DNA of 60,000 nt from Liolophura sinensis. Its lineage: Eukaryota > Mollusca > Polyplacophora > Chitonida > Chitonidae. Both the position numbers and the translations under genes were made by a program. The stretch is from assembly GCF_032854445.1 (NCBI RefSeq), contig NC_088297.1, positions 23,573,127-23,633,126 on the forward strand. Direction: 5' to 3'. The stretch's first letter is position 1. Every line of letters starts with the position of its first letter. The notes below the pieces were generated by a model, which was not told where the DNA came from, did no database searches, and saw only the letters and a list, made by a program, of their open reading frames with translations. Shown here piece by piece: positions 13,301 through 28,300 of the stretch.

Positions 13301-16300
13301 GACGACACTACTGGCAAGCGTGAGGATCCCGGCGTGAGAGCGATAGTTGTGAGTCAGTTGGTACACCTTCTCTGGTACTTTTACAGCCTGGTGTTTGCCC
13401 ATGGCTCTCAGCGATCGGCTTGCGTAAAAGAACAGCGACTTGAGGTCACTGAAACGGAAGGATATGCCGCGCATAATGCCCTGTGCTGTGTCGCCTGTGA
13501 AGAACATCTCGTTGGGGTTCTGACACAAGCCTATCAGCAGACAGAGCTCGGCCTGAGTGAAATCTTGAGTTTCGTCCACATACACTTGGTGAAAAACCCA
13601 GTTCTGCTTCTCCGTTTTACACAGGCGCCGATAAATATTCAATAGGAAGTCGCATTCATCGAACAAACCACGCTGCCTCTTTAGCACCTCGTACCGTTTG
13701 AACACCGTATACACCTTCGCCCTTTCACCTGTGAAATTCGTGGCTCGCTTCCGTCCCAGTTCCTGGTATTCTTCCAATGTCAACTTTCCGGACGACGAAC
13801 GCAGAGCCTCGAAGGATCCTTTCAGGAAGGAGTTGATCTCGGTCCAGATCAGCGAGGGGTGGTACCCTTTTATCTTTATCTTTGGCCACAGTTCCTCAGC
13901 AAACACTTGATAGGTCACTTCCTGGCGGGGATCCAGATGCTGGGTGGAGTGTGCATTAGGACTGCCCACTGCTCCTCCCACCACTTCATCCTCCTCCCCT
14001 TCAGAGTCCGAGTCAAGATCGGAGAGGACCGCTAACGGGCTGTCTGCGTCGGTCCACCCTCGAATGTCCCTCTTCAAGCTCCCATCCTCCTCCCTCTCAA
14101 AAAACGGGTTGCTTGGCAACGATGCGTCCAATAAGAGCAAGAGTTGCTGTGAGGTGAGGAACAATGGGTAGGTATGGTTTGGGATGTCCTGTAGCCTGTT
14201 GGGCAAGGCTCTATCTTCTCCTTCGGCACGCTTGTTTGTCAGACTGCACGCGTGATTGAGGTCTTGGAAATTCTTCATGACCTCATTACAGAGGACTCCA
14301 TTCTTTGTCACAAACACTTGCTGGAGGTGGTCCAGAATATGGACCTCCCCCTCGGGAGCCTCCTCATCCTCCCTCTCTGGGCCTTCCTCTTTCTCGCACT
14401 CACTGGTGTCATCCTCTTCCTCCTCCAAGTCTTCCTCATCACTCTCTTCCTCCTCACTACTCTCCTCGCCATCTGAAACACACCACAAAACACATGAAAC
14501 ACAATTAACAAGACACCAAACTCCGGAGTTACAATGCCACTGTCTTAGAACTCTCACCTGAGCTGGCAGAAAATAAGCTAGGATAAAACTTTGGCCATCG
14601 GTACAAAACTTTCTAACATCAACATTTTATTGAATAAGGAGTCAGCCATTTTTGCTTTAGACAAGACAAGAGAATATTGTAACATATCCTACTAGAGCCT
14701 TTTCAAGAAAAACTTCCTCACAAAGCAATTTGTAATTACAATAGGTGTAACTGTTTGCCTGGATGCCCAAACTCTATCAACAGGGTTCCAAACTGGTCTA
14801 GATCAGGACAGGACAAGTTTGAAAACAGAATCACCCTTTTTCAGAACAGTGGTCGCTGGGAATTAACTTGCCTTTTTTTGGAAACAAGTGAAATATTCCT
14901 TTCACTAGAGTCAATGACTTGGGTTACAGCAAAACAATGAGCACAGTATGTTGGTATTGAGGTACACTATAATCATCCACTTACCTGTGACTGGAGTCTT
15001 GCACCTGGTGAAGTGGGCACTGCGTGGAAGCAGTGGGTCACCTGTCTGGCTGGCCTGTGTCCAGTACCTTAGGTAAGCGTGCCACAGGCGGTAGAGACAA
15101 CAAGTTGTTTTTCCAGTACCGCTGCGTCCCAAGAGTAGCACTGGGGCTCCCAACTGCAGACTGATGATGGCATGCTCCATGTCTGTGACCTTGAACGGAA
15201 AGTCAACCTTGGTGTCGGTCTGATGAAGAATATGGTTGACCAAAGCAGCTGAGAAAGAGTAGAACTTCACGATGTGGTACTCGCGTTCACTCGGACTGGC
15301 TGGCGGGTAGAAGGTTAAAGCTTGTTCAGTGTTCTTTTCTGACACCATGAAAAGTTCTGGCATACAGTAATTGATGTTGTCGCGGACAGTTGTCTGTTGA
15401 GTAGAGATGCGGACAAGTTTCTGGAGCAAAATGCTGTCCCTGCCGCGGGCATGGGATCGTGCGATTCGCTGAATGCGATGGTACAGGTTGTCGTGCAAGA
15501 CCACAATGTCCCACACGCGAATCACCTCCGTGTAAATTTGTGCTTGTTCTTCCACAGGTATGTCTGCTTGCGTGGAATTCTTTTCAGAAAGTTTCGGTGA
15601 AAATGCGATGGCTCGCTCCCAGAGAATCCGCGCACCTTTGGAAATCTTGGCCTCAAACAGATTTAGTGTGTCCGGCATGTTGTGGACAATTTTTGTCAGA
15701 GAATCAGTCCACTCACCTCGTGCCAGCTTCTGAATCCGCTTGATGGCTCGCTGCTTCATAAACATCGGCATGCGCTTATTTTTCAGGAATTTCCACACAT
15801 CTGCAGTGCATTCCACTTCCCAATCCAAGTCGTCAAAGATGTCGGCATTTATTTCGTCACTGGCATCGTCCTGTTGAACGACATCCTCTCCATCCAAATC
15901 CTCCAAACCTTGTTCAATGTCTTCTACAATATGTAATCCATCACCACTCTCATCGGGAGTTACAGAGGACAATGCTCTCTTTGTTTCTGTTTCATCACCA
16001 CCTTTGCCCAATCCAGTTCTCTCTGCTACCTTATCTTTAAAGGAATCATCGTCTTCTTCTTGAAAGACAAAGTCACTGAGTTCTCCGATCCACTTTTTCA
16101 ACGCCGCCTTGCATCGCTCCTTCTCGCTTTTCTTTGACTTCCGCAGCTTGATCTGTGCGGAATTCTCTGGCATTTCCTTGCCCTTCTCAGCGGTCGGCGA
16201 TGGACAAAAGGGTTCTCCTGAAGGATCCATTGATTGCTCTGAAGAACTGGATGGCATGGGTGTGAACGTAGCTTTCTTTGAGGGCAGACTGTAGCCTGCA

Positions 16301-19300
16301 GCCATCCTCAGATACTCTCTCCTGCGGTCATTCTGCTTGCTGATGTAGTCCAGAGGAACCCGCCCAGAGCTGTCCTTTCCTCCTGCGGGTAATCGTCGTG
16401 CACACAGTAACTCCACGGCACGTTGTGCGTGACAGCTGTAGCGACATTTTGCTGCCATGTGGTACAGCGAGCTACCGGTTTTGTCCAAAGAGCGGGGGTC
16501 AAGGTAGGGATACTTTTCTTGATCCTGGTCGTACATCTCTAGCAGTCTTTCCAACAAGTCAAAATTACCTGGAAAGCAATACAAAAAAGAGTTACCAAAA
16601 AGGCTGCTCTATAGAGAACTGGGGTCTGGAACCTGAGACTAAGTGTATTATAGGTGTAGCCACATACACTTCATAAACCAATCATAAACCCTCATGGGTG
16701 TTCCAGTAAACTTCTGAATGACCTATTTCCAAGATAATGGTCAACATAGACTGTTAGAGATTTTATGTCACTTAGGCAGTTACCATCAATTTGAGTAAAA
16801 AACCATGTGGAAGAAACTCACAAATATTTGAGCCCAATAAGCTTGGCAATAAACTCAGTTTACTTTTTACTTTTATTTTTTACGCCTCAAGAACATTTCA
16901 CTTATAAGGCGACCTTCCATTAATGGAAGAGGAAACCTGGCAGAGCTTGGTTAAACTATACAGGTACCGAACTTACATGTATCTCACATACCTTTATCCA
17001 ACTCTAAGGCCACCTTAAGTGCTGCATGAAGAGGGGTATCTCCATGTGTCAAGCGTACACGCTTGGGTTGAGCACCGTGCTGAAGAAGAACCGGTATGAT
17101 TCGGAAATATTTCCTCTCCAGGGCGATGCTAATTGGCTCATCAGTGATCTCGGGGGTGGCTTGCAGAAATGCTCCATTATCCAGCAGGATACGGATTACC
17201 TGAAACCAGGCCAAAGCAACACGATCAGAAAATCCGGTCAAGCAACAACAACAACACAGTTAGCAGAAACAAGCCCAACCATAAAGCTGTGAAAATCGAA
17301 ACCCCTTGGGTAAGACTTGCATCAATAGGACAAAGTTTCCCCGGTCAACAGGACAGCTGTTTTTATCAGGTATTACTAGTATCAATTCATGGAGTTTTAG
17401 CAGTGGCATCAAGTACTGTATGATATAAGCGTCATGTCCAACATTCGTATACTATTCGTTTTTACCAGTGGCATCAAGTACTGTATGATATAAGCATCAT
17501 GTCCGACATTCGTATACCATTCGTTTTTACCAGTGGCATCAAGTACTGTATGATATAAGCGTCATGTCCGACATTCGTATACCATTCGTTTTTACCAGTG
17601 GCATCAAGTACTGTACGATGTCATTCATTACCAGATTATGAAATTGGAACATGCCCAGCGGTATGTAACATTTTTTCGGACCAGTGGTTTCTGCTTTCAT
17701 GGTAGCTCATAAGCATGTGGGATTTTCCAGTGGTTATCCTTCATACAAGTCGTTGAAAGGTAAAGTTTGCCCCTGATTTTGTGTGCTTAGTTTTTCACAA
17801 TCAGGATTTGAGACAGGGGTCAGATGCTAAAGACACAAGGTGATCCCATCATTCCTGAAGCCACTGTTAATGTAGAACTCCAGTGTTGGACCTTTTGAAC
17901 TGAATATAGATACTGCTAAGTTCCCTGAATCCATTCCGATCGTTTAAAACGTCGAAAACAGAAGAAAAACAGCAAAATTGGTGATCAAACATCAGAAAAT
18001 CTACTCCACTAAGATCGAGCCAACACTGCCCTTGTGACTTCACGGCGGAAAATTCCCCTGCAGGCATGTGAGGCTTCTCTATGTGCACAGACCACAGAAG
18101 ACAACTGCTATAATTTTACAACTAATTTCGAGATTATTCCAAGCCCAATTGTGGTTTGCGACTACAGTAACACAACGCAGGATCCTGTAAACTTACATAC
18201 ATGGCCTAAAATGCCACAGATTCAGAAAATATGGATCAGATCTCATAACAAACTAATCCGTTCCTTTGATTACACCAGACTCGACCAGTCGTCTGAGACT
18301 TGCTAATTCAGCTGCGCCTACTGAAATAAAAGGCCGATGGACGAGGCTTACACCGCCCCCCCCCCCCCCAATCCCCTCCCATCCCAAATGAAAAAGAAAA
18401 GTCCAGATTTTCACTCCTGGAAAGCATATGTTGTTAGGTTACTTGCTTGTTTGAAACAGCAGGCTGTGACAGGAACTGCAGAGAACTGCTAGCTTGCCTT
18501 CAAAGCCAGGCTCTCCAGCTCAGTTTACACCTCGCCCACAGGCCTTTGAACCCTTTAACGGGAACTCAGAAAAATTTTATTTGGCATTTCTATGTGTTAC
18601 CAGTCGCTGTTTCCATTCAATATAATTCAAACTTTATTTTTGGCTGTGACACTTTTTTAAAACATAGAAGGACTGGCTCGACTGTTACTTTCACTGGTGT
18701 AGAGCGACCAACTTTTCTCTGTCACTGCAAATCACGATCAGCTGACCCGACTGCATGGATCATCGTGTCGCAGTCGGTAAGCCTATCGCTTGACTTGGCT
18801 ATAACCGCGCCAAATTCTCCACGGATATTACCATAACTCCATGGATGTCCAATTTGTGTCAGACAAACCAGGAGTGCGTCAGGGTTCCAATTAAGAGGTG
18901 TACACGTAGGGGTAAAAACAGATTTAGTTACACAACAGTTTCAGAAAAAGCTCACAGTGAGATGGTCTAATGGGTGGATTTACCAATGCTTTGTAGGGCT
19001 TGTCAACACATAACCCTGGCCATAAACCAACCAGGGCTTCGCGGCCCATAAGATTGGCAGACAGTCCACTTTAATGGGCTTTTTTAAGTGGAACTAGTAA
19101 AAATAATGTTTTAAAAGGCAGTTTACACACTAACATGGCACAAATATTGTCTAGGAACATTTAGTATGAAAATAAAGGCGTTGGGACTCTTTTTTTTTAA
19201 AGCAGAAGAAAACTTAAAACATGACACTACAGGCTGAAAAGAGCACATTTTTTCTTTCTGGTGGTGCCTACTGCATAATTTTGGCCATTTTCCTCGCCAT

Positions 19301-22300
19301 ACACGTAACGTCTGAAAATGGCAAAGCTGGCATAAATCGGTGAGTCCATCACGTCCTCCATCTTTAAGACCCTGTAATTTATGCTGGGGTTGTGTTGCCT
19401 CTCAGCCAACGAAAGTAGTTGAAACTGCCAGCTTGTTCGTGTAAACTTGGAACCTATGTCCAACATTCCGGTTTCCCAATCGTCAAGCGGAAAACGAACT
19501 GTACTGTTCACTAACTTAAAGGGCAGAAGAGTTCTACCGGAAATGTGCGAACTGCACTTTGGCAGTTCCGATGGCAATTCTCCTCCTAACACAGACTTCA
19601 TGACTAGTTCTTAGGCAAAATGGAGTCGCCTACATCGGATTTTGGCGCCGACTTTATTTATAATTTATCAACTTGAGTTAAATATTAGAATTTTTTTATG
19701 GTATGCACCTGTGAGGAAAGCATACTCTTTCAATGGTATTGATTAATATTTAAATTTTCTTCTCCTTTAAAGGACAAGACAACACCTGGCTAAAACACAT
19801 TTCAATCGAAAGCAGGATACTCAAGCATTCTAAAATGTATAACACTTTATTATTTGAATGAGATTACGCTGAATAACATGCAGAACAAAATGATAATGCA
19901 ACACAAACGGCTGGCGTGAGTAGAGGCAGCCATTTTGAGAATTTTATCCAATGAAACAAGTTGCTATCCGGTTACGCGGCCTAAACTGTGACGTAGACTT
20001 TACCCACGGACTCCATGAAGTGACATATTACAACACAAAACTACTGCATAAGACAATCATTTTGAGATCATTCACAACGATTTATTTACGTGCAGCCGAA
20101 GGGAAATTTCACAGTGTTGTGGGGCAAGTCTGTCTAGGCTCAAACGCATTCATGTCCCAGAATACATTTCTAATTGTTCATTTTAGCGTTTAGTCAGCAG
20201 TTTCTAAAAAACAAAAATCGAAGTCAGTGCTAAATTCATTAGGGAAGCCCAGGTTTTATGGGAATGAGAAGATGGCAGCTCACCAGACAACGCTTAAAAT
20301 GAATTAAAAATGTTGTATAATTTTTTTTCTGCATTTATTAAAACAGAAGAATTTAACTTTTGCTCCTTTGTCTTTCTCGCATACAAGGGATGTTTTTTCT
20401 GTTTTCTTTTGTAGAATTTCTGCAAGACAGATTGGAAGCTGGAGACCATGTGACCTCCTTAGTAACAAAGGGCCTGGATGAAGAAAACAGTCCTCCCAAC
20501 GTGATTGCATAGGAAAATTCGTATTTTTGAATCGCTATCAGCAATCTTGTATCCGTTTGATTTGTATAATTTTTAGCTTTCCAGATAGTCTGAGTATTTC
20601 TGCAGAGCTTTCATGATGTTATTTTGTACACCTAGGCCTTACTGGTCACTAGTGAAGGGGCAAAAAGTGACCTTTCCCCAATGCTTTAACAGTTGGCGGC
20701 CATTTTGTCTTAAACAGGAAAGGGTGGACCCCCTGACCCCAACTTCCGACACGTCTGACAGAAGAGGACACAGACCCCCATTCGAACTTCCGTTTTTTTC
20801 GGAAGGGACGAACGTAATTCTGTGTATTTTAGGGTGCAAAGTCTTTTTTTGCTGCCAGCCTGCTGTTTTTGGTGCACAGGTGCATGCTTGCTATCAAAAT
20901 GCTGAATATTGTCTAAGATTTGGACAGGCAGGAGTTTTACTCATGAAAGTTTGAAATTCTGGGCGAGAGGACACAAGGATATAGGTGGTGATGAGCCTGC
21001 GAGTGATGTCCCCTTGGCGTTACTATGCACCTCTCCCAGCTGCCGGCAAAGGTCCAGATTTTGACGGTCAACCTATGTCAAGATTTTAATGGCTTCTTTC
21101 TCACAGGCTGGGGCAGGTAAGCACCAAAGCTTACTGGCCATGGAATGTTTGGGGCTGAGTTACAGTGCAAAACGTTAACATTGTCGCTTATGGAAAAAAA
21201 TTAATGGGGGTCTGTGGCCAACACAGTAAAATTATTGGAATGTGTCTAAGCCGGTGTGCTTTCTCTGATGTCCATGATAACTAGGTCAGCACTTCCTTCA
21301 TCTTAGAAGCCACCACTACAAAACCGAAGCTACATCTGCAGCTAGGCTATTGAAACAGGGTCCATGGAGTTCCTTGTAAATGATGTAGGCCTCCTGAAAT
21401 CTTCATCCACTACGCCCAATTTTGCAGAAAACGATATTTATCACCTTCATTGCCTTCATCGCCAAATTCCACAACTTTAATCTGTCATAGGCTACTGCTT
21501 ATACTATTATACGGAAAATACCTTCAATGTTAGAGAGCTAGAGTAAACATTACATCACCTTGCCCTCGATAATGGAGATGTGCTGAAGCTGTGTCAAAAT
21601 GACGTTTCACTAAACTTGATCTTGATAGGGTAACACTATCATTAACTGGTGCCAGAATGGTGATAACACAACACAACAATTCATGAAACTAAAACATAAA
21701 AAAATTTAACTAAAAATTTTTTGTTTCACCCAATGACCAAGTCTGCCAAATACTTGAGTCTAAACCTTCTTATCATGCTAATAAATGTAAAAAACAAATG
21801 ACTTGGCCGACCATATCATCAATGAAACCATGGCCCATATTCAATCATAGTACAAATATGGAAATAACCATTGTCGTGATTACAGTGATGATCTCCAATA
21901 ATTGCAGTGCACTTAAACCAATCACTTGCACAAAATCTGTCAATATTTCATAAAACTGTTGCTAAATCAGGCTTAAGTAAATTCTAAGGATACAGAAAGA
22001 GGTAAAGGAATGAAATATTTCAGCCAATGACCAGTAAAAGTAGGAAAATTCTAAGGATACAGAAAGAGGTAAAGGAACAAAATACTTCAGCCAATGACCA
22101 GTAAAAGTAGGAAAATTCTGAGGATACAGAAAGAGGTAAAGGGACAAAATACTTCAGCCAATGATCAGTAAAAAGTAGGAACATTCTGAGGATACACAAA
22201 GAGGTAAAGGGACAAAATACTTCAGCCAATGACCAGTAAAAGTAGGACAATTCTGAAGATACAGTATGAGGTAAAAGGACAAAATACTTCAGCCAATGAC

Positions 22301-25300
22301 CAGTAAAAGTAGGAAAATTCTAAGGATACAGGAAGAGGTAAAGGGACAAAATACTTCAGCCAATGACCAGTAAAAGTAGGACAATTCTGAGGATACAGAA
22401 AGAGGTAAAGGGACAAAATACTTCAGCCAATGACCAGTAAAAGTAGGAATATTCTGAGGATACAGAAAGAGGTAAAGGGACAAAATACTTCAGCCAATGA
22501 CCAGTAAAAGTAGGAATATTCTGAGGATACAGAAAGAGGTAAAGGGACAAAATACTTCAGCCAATGACCAGTAAAAAAAGGAAAATTCTGAGGATAGGGA
22601 AAGAGGTAAAGGGACAAAGTACTTCAGCCAATGACCAGTAAAAATAGGAAAATTCTGAGGATATAGAAAGAGGTAAAGGGACAAAGTACTTCAGCCAATG
22701 ATCAGTAAAAGTAGGAAAATTCTAAAGATACAGTAAGACGTAAAGGGACAAAATACTTCAGCCAATGACCAGTAAAAATAGGAAAATTCTGAGTATACAG
22801 AAAGCGGTAATGGGACAAAATACTTCAGCCAATGACCAGTAAAAGTAGGACAATTCTGAGTATACAGAAAAAGGTAAAGGGACAAAATACTTCAGCCAAT
22901 GACCAGTAAAAGTAGGACAATTCTGAGGATATAGAAAGAGGTAAAGGGACAAAATACTTCAGCCAATGACCAGTAAAAGTAGGAACATTCTGAGGATACA
23001 GAAAGAGGTAAAGGGACAAAATAATTCAGCCAATGACCAGTAAAAGTAGGAAAATTCTGAGGATACAGAAAGAGGTAAAGGGACAAAATACTTCAGCCAA
23101 TGACCAGTAAAAATAGGAAAATTCTGAATATACAGTAAGAAGTAAAGGGACAAAATACTTCAGCCAAAGACCAGTAAAAATAGAAAAATTCTAAGGATAC
23201 AGAAAGAGGTAAAGGGACAAAATACTTCAGCCAAACACCAGTAAAAGTAGGACAATTCTGAGGATACAGAAAGAGGTAAACGGACAAAATACTTCAGCCA
23301 ATGACCAGTAAAAGTAGGAAAATTCTGAGCATACAGAAAGAGGTAAAGGAACAAAAAAATTCAGCCAATGACCAGTAAAAGTAGGAAAATTCTGAGGATA
23401 CAGAAAGAGGTAAAGGGACAAAATACTTCCGCCAATGACCAGTAAAAGTAGGAAAATTCTGAAGATACAGTAAGAGGTAAAGGGACAAAATACTTCAGCC
23501 AATGACCAGTAAAAGTAGGACAATTCTGAGGATACAGAAAGAGGTAATGGGACAAAATACTTCAGCCAATGACCAGTAAAAGTAGGAAAATTCTGAGGAT
23601 ACAGAAAGAGGTAAAGGGACAAAATACTTCAGCCAATGACCAGTAAAAGTAGGACAATTCTGAGGATACAGAAAGAGGTAAAGGGACAAAATACTTCAGC
23701 CAATGACCAGTAAAAATAGGAAAATTCTGAGGATACACAAAGAGGTAAAGGAACAAAATACTTCAGCCAATGACCAGTAAAAGTAGGAAAATTCTGAATA
23801 TACAGAAAGAGGTAAAGGGACAAAATACTTCAGCCAATGACCAGTAAAAATAGGAAAATTCTGAGGATACAGAAAGAGGTAAACGGACAAAATACTTCAG
23901 CCAATGACCAGTAAAAGTAGGAAAATTCTGAGGATACAGAAAGAGGTAAAGGGACAAAATACTTCAGCCGATGACCAGTAAAAGTAGGAACATTCTGAGG
24001 ATACAGAAAGAGGTAAAGGGACAAAATACTTCAGCCAATGACCAGTAAAAGTAGGAAAATTCTGAGGATACAGTAAGAGGTAAAGGGACAAAATACTTCA
24101 GCCAATGACCAGTAAAAATAGGACAATTCTGAGGATACAGAAAGAGGTAAAGGGACAAAATACTTCAGCCAATGACCAGTAAAAATAGGAAAATTCTGAG
24201 GATACAGAAAGAGGTAAAGGAACAAAATACTTCAGCCAATGACCAGTAAAAGTAGGACAATTCTGAGGATACAGAAAGAGGTAAAGGGACAAAATACTTC
24301 AGCCAATGACCAGTAAAAATAGGAAAATTCTAAGGATACAGAAAGAGGTAAAGGAACAAAATACTTCAGCCAATGACCAGTAAAAATAGGACAATTCTGA
24401 GGATACAGAAAGAGGTAAAGGGACAAAATACTTCAGCCAATGACCAGTAAAAGTAGGAAAATTCTGTGGATACAGAAAGCGGTAAAGGAACAAAATACTT
24501 CAGCCAATGACCAGTAAAAATAGGACAATTCTGAGGATACAGAAAGAGGTAAAGGGACAAAATACTTCAGCCAATGACCAGTAAAAGTAGGACAATTCTG
24601 AGGATACAGACAGAGGTAAAGGGACGAAATACTTCAGCCAATGACCAGTAAAAGTAGGACAATTCTGAGGATACACAAAGAGGTAAAGGGACAAAATACT
24701 TCAGCCAATGACCAGTAAAAGTAGGACAATTCTGAGGATACACAAAGAGGTAAAGGAACAAAATACTTCAGCCAATGACCAGTAAAAGTAGGACAATTCT
24801 GAGGATACAGAAAGAGGTAAAGGGACGAAATACTTCAGCCAATGACCAGTAAAAGTAGGATAATTCTGAGTATACAGAAAGAGGTAAAGGAACAAAATAC
24901 TTCAGCCAATGACCAGTAAAAGTAGGACAATTCTGAGGATACAGAAAGAGGTAAAGGGACAAAATACTTCAGCCAATGACCAGTAAAAATAGTACAATTC
25001 TGAGGATACAGAAAGAGGTAAAGGGACAAAGTACTTCAGCCAATGACCAGTGAAAATAGGAAAATTCTGAGGATACAGAAAGAGGTAAAGGGACAAAATA
25101 CTTCAGCCAATGACCAGTAAAAGTAGGAAAATTCTGAGGATACACAAAGAGGTAAAGGGACAAAATACTTCAGCCAATGACCAGTAAAAATAGGAAAATT
25201 CTGAATATACAGAAAGAGGTAAAGGGACAAAATACTTCAGCCAATGACCAGTAAAAGTAGGAAAATTCTGAGGATACAGAAAGAGGTAAAGGGACAAAAT

Positions 25301-28300
25301 ACTTCAGCCAATGACCAGTAAAAATAGGAAAATTCTGAGGATACAGTAAGAGGTAAAGGAACAAAATACTTCAGCCAATGACCAGTAAAAGTAGGAAAAT
25401 TCTGAGGATACAGAAAGAGGTAAAGGGACAAAATACTTCAGCCAATGACCAGTAAAAATAGGAAAATTCTGAGGATACAGAAAGAGGTAAAGGGACAAAA
25501 TACTTCAGCCAATGACCAGTAAAAGGAGGAAAATTCTGAAGATACAGTAAGAGGTAAAGGGACAAAATACTTCAGCCAATGACCAGTAAAAGTAGGACAA
25601 TTCTGAGGATACAGAAAGAGGTAAAGGGACAAAATACTTCAGCCAATGACCAGTAAAAGTAGGAATATTCTGAGGATACAGAAAGAGGTAAAGGGACAAA
25701 ATACTTCAACCAAAGACCAGTAAAAGTAGGAATATTCTGAGGATACAGTAAGAGGTAAAGGAACAAAATACTTCAACCAAAGACCAGTAAAAGTAGGAAT
25801 ATTCTGAGGATACAGTAAGAGGTAAAGGGACAAAATACTTCAGCCAATGACCAGTAAAAGTAGGACATTTCTGAGGATACAGAAAGAGGTAAAGGAACGA
25901 AATACTTCAGCCAATGACCAGTAAAAATAGGACAATTCTGAAGATACAGTAAGAGGTAAAGGGACAAAAAACTTCAACCTTCCGTAAAAGTTGGAAACTT
26001 CAATAAACTCATTTATATCCATGTCTTCAAACGGCTGGGCTATGATCTCAATGAAGCTGGGTCAATAAAGTTTTGGGGACATTTTGATGCCCTTAAGTCT
26101 AATAATCCTGAAAAGATAATGTATGGATATATGCCTTAAATATAAGGCTCAAGATGCTTGATATCTATACACTAACTCACATGTATTGGTTGTATCAAAC
26201 TATGGAATCTTAGCAGTACAACAGTTGAACCAATGCAAGCTCATGCAGCTCATCACAGCAAACAATAGACTAACAACTTGTGTGTTTTATTTATTTCATT
26301 GGTGTTTTACACCTTACTCAAGAATATTTTACCTATATTAATGGCCAGCATTATGGTCGTCGGAGGAAATCGGGCAGAGCCTGGGGGAAACTAACAACCA
26401 TTTGCAGGTTGCTGTCAAACCTTCTTGCGCAAAGCCACCTTGAGCTGGACTTGAACTCACAGCAACCTAACCAACTCGGCCATGGAGGCCCCCACTTGCA
26501 CTTTAAGAGGAAAAAACAGGCAAAAAATTATTAATTACATTCTACACAAGTAGAAAATCATCCAGCCTTGCAAACAGACCTCAAACACTTGTCTTGAAGT
26601 CCAAAGAACACCCAGAATGAGTGAACTTAGTCATGGGAGAAATATCATGTCATTTACAGTGCTCGCCTTGTTTTTCTGCCAAAAAATTATGTACCTCAGT
26701 CCTGTAGAGGGCATTGCTCTGCAGCTGGTCACAGCGAATCACGTCACCCACACACAGTCCAACAGCCATGTCCTTGTTACCAGGTTGCTTGTCTCTCCAC
26801 TTACTCACAAGTCTCTCCACCACCAGCCAGCGCTTTCGTATAGCCAGCTGCCTGATCAGCCCCCTGTATGTTTCCTGGGGCAGGTCAAGCATACAGACTG
26901 GGATCTCTGAGGGGTAACACGAAACAAAGCATACAGTAAATGCCCAGCATAGAGGAGGAGATCTGTGAAAGCATACACCAAACATGGCACACACTAACTG
27001 AAACAAAGCCACCTATCAGAGACCTTTGAAAGCAGATACATACCAGCACAACCAGCATAGAGGCAACAACTACAAGGCAGATTAAACACATGCACACTAT
27101 ACTGAGCACAAGTACAATTCAGTACAGCTGTTTATTTCACCTATATGACACATGTGCTTTCTAACTGTGGATAAGGAGAACAGTGCAGACCATTGCATCT
27201 CAGAAGGTACTTGATACTCACTATTATCTTAAGTTACCAGATGTGAAGCTACAACTGATTGGGCAGGAGACTGACAGGAGTCTGGCTGTGGTCAGGTTAA
27301 TCTTATTGAGTCAGATACTTTACAGCCAGCTATGTTTCCTGCCTTGATCAAAAATACAGGAATAACACCTACCTAATGAGTAACCATATATCAAGCGTGG
27401 AAATAATTTTCGGTATGAACGTAACTGGAAAATATTCCTGCTACCCACCCAAAAGTTACACTTCATTATACGACGGAGGCCAGCATCATGGTGGGAGACC
27501 CACAACCATCCGCAGGTTGCTGCCAGACCTTCTCATGTACGGCCGGAGAGGAAGCCAGCATGAGCTGGACAAGCACTGCGCTAGCACTCTAACCAACGGA
27601 GCCACGGAGCCCCCCTTGCTCCTCCCCCCAAAATTACAATTTGTCCTGCACCAAACATCTGGCCTTTGTTATATTTCTTTTACTGTCGGTCACCGTCCTT
27701 CCCCTGAAGTTTTTTCCAGGATTGTATGATATATACAGTTTCCAATCAAATAGTTGTTTTGCTGCTGGACAGCAGACGAAACAACAACAACATCATGTAA
27801 AGGTTGAATGCACACATGGCTGATGGGGATAAAACCTGACAACAAAAGAACTTCACACATCCTTTATGTGTGGGGAGAATTCACTGGTGGAGGTACCAGG
27901 AGTATCACTTCAAGTTACTGATGGAACTTGCCTACCTGCGAGGTATCCATATAAACACTATTTTGGTGGCAGACACTCTTCAAGGGACATCAGTCTGCAG
28001 AAGCGGCTACCAGAATGTCACCGACCACTTATTGTTACCATGGTCCCCTGCGCACACATACCTGGTCTAAACGAGTGATCCAGGATAGTCAAAATTTCTT
28101 CCACGCTTTCTCCTCTCAGCTTCTTGTGACGCTCTGAAGAGTGCCATTTCTCACAAACGACCTTGCATGCGCTCTCTATGGCGGCCACACTGTCACCTTT
28201 CTGATGGAGACTGCGGCATGCTGTTAGGTGAGAGACACAACGATCACAAGGATCAGCTGGCCTAGATCTAACTGGGGGTTTCTTCTTGGCTTTCTGTGAT

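Noticed and set aside
22000-26022. Ladder of about 60 minus-strand frames of 64 codons with sequences like SLYLFLYPQNFPTFTGHW
   Set aside because: They are the three reading phases of the 67-bp satellite (three units make 201 bp). There are no starts, splice sites or domains.
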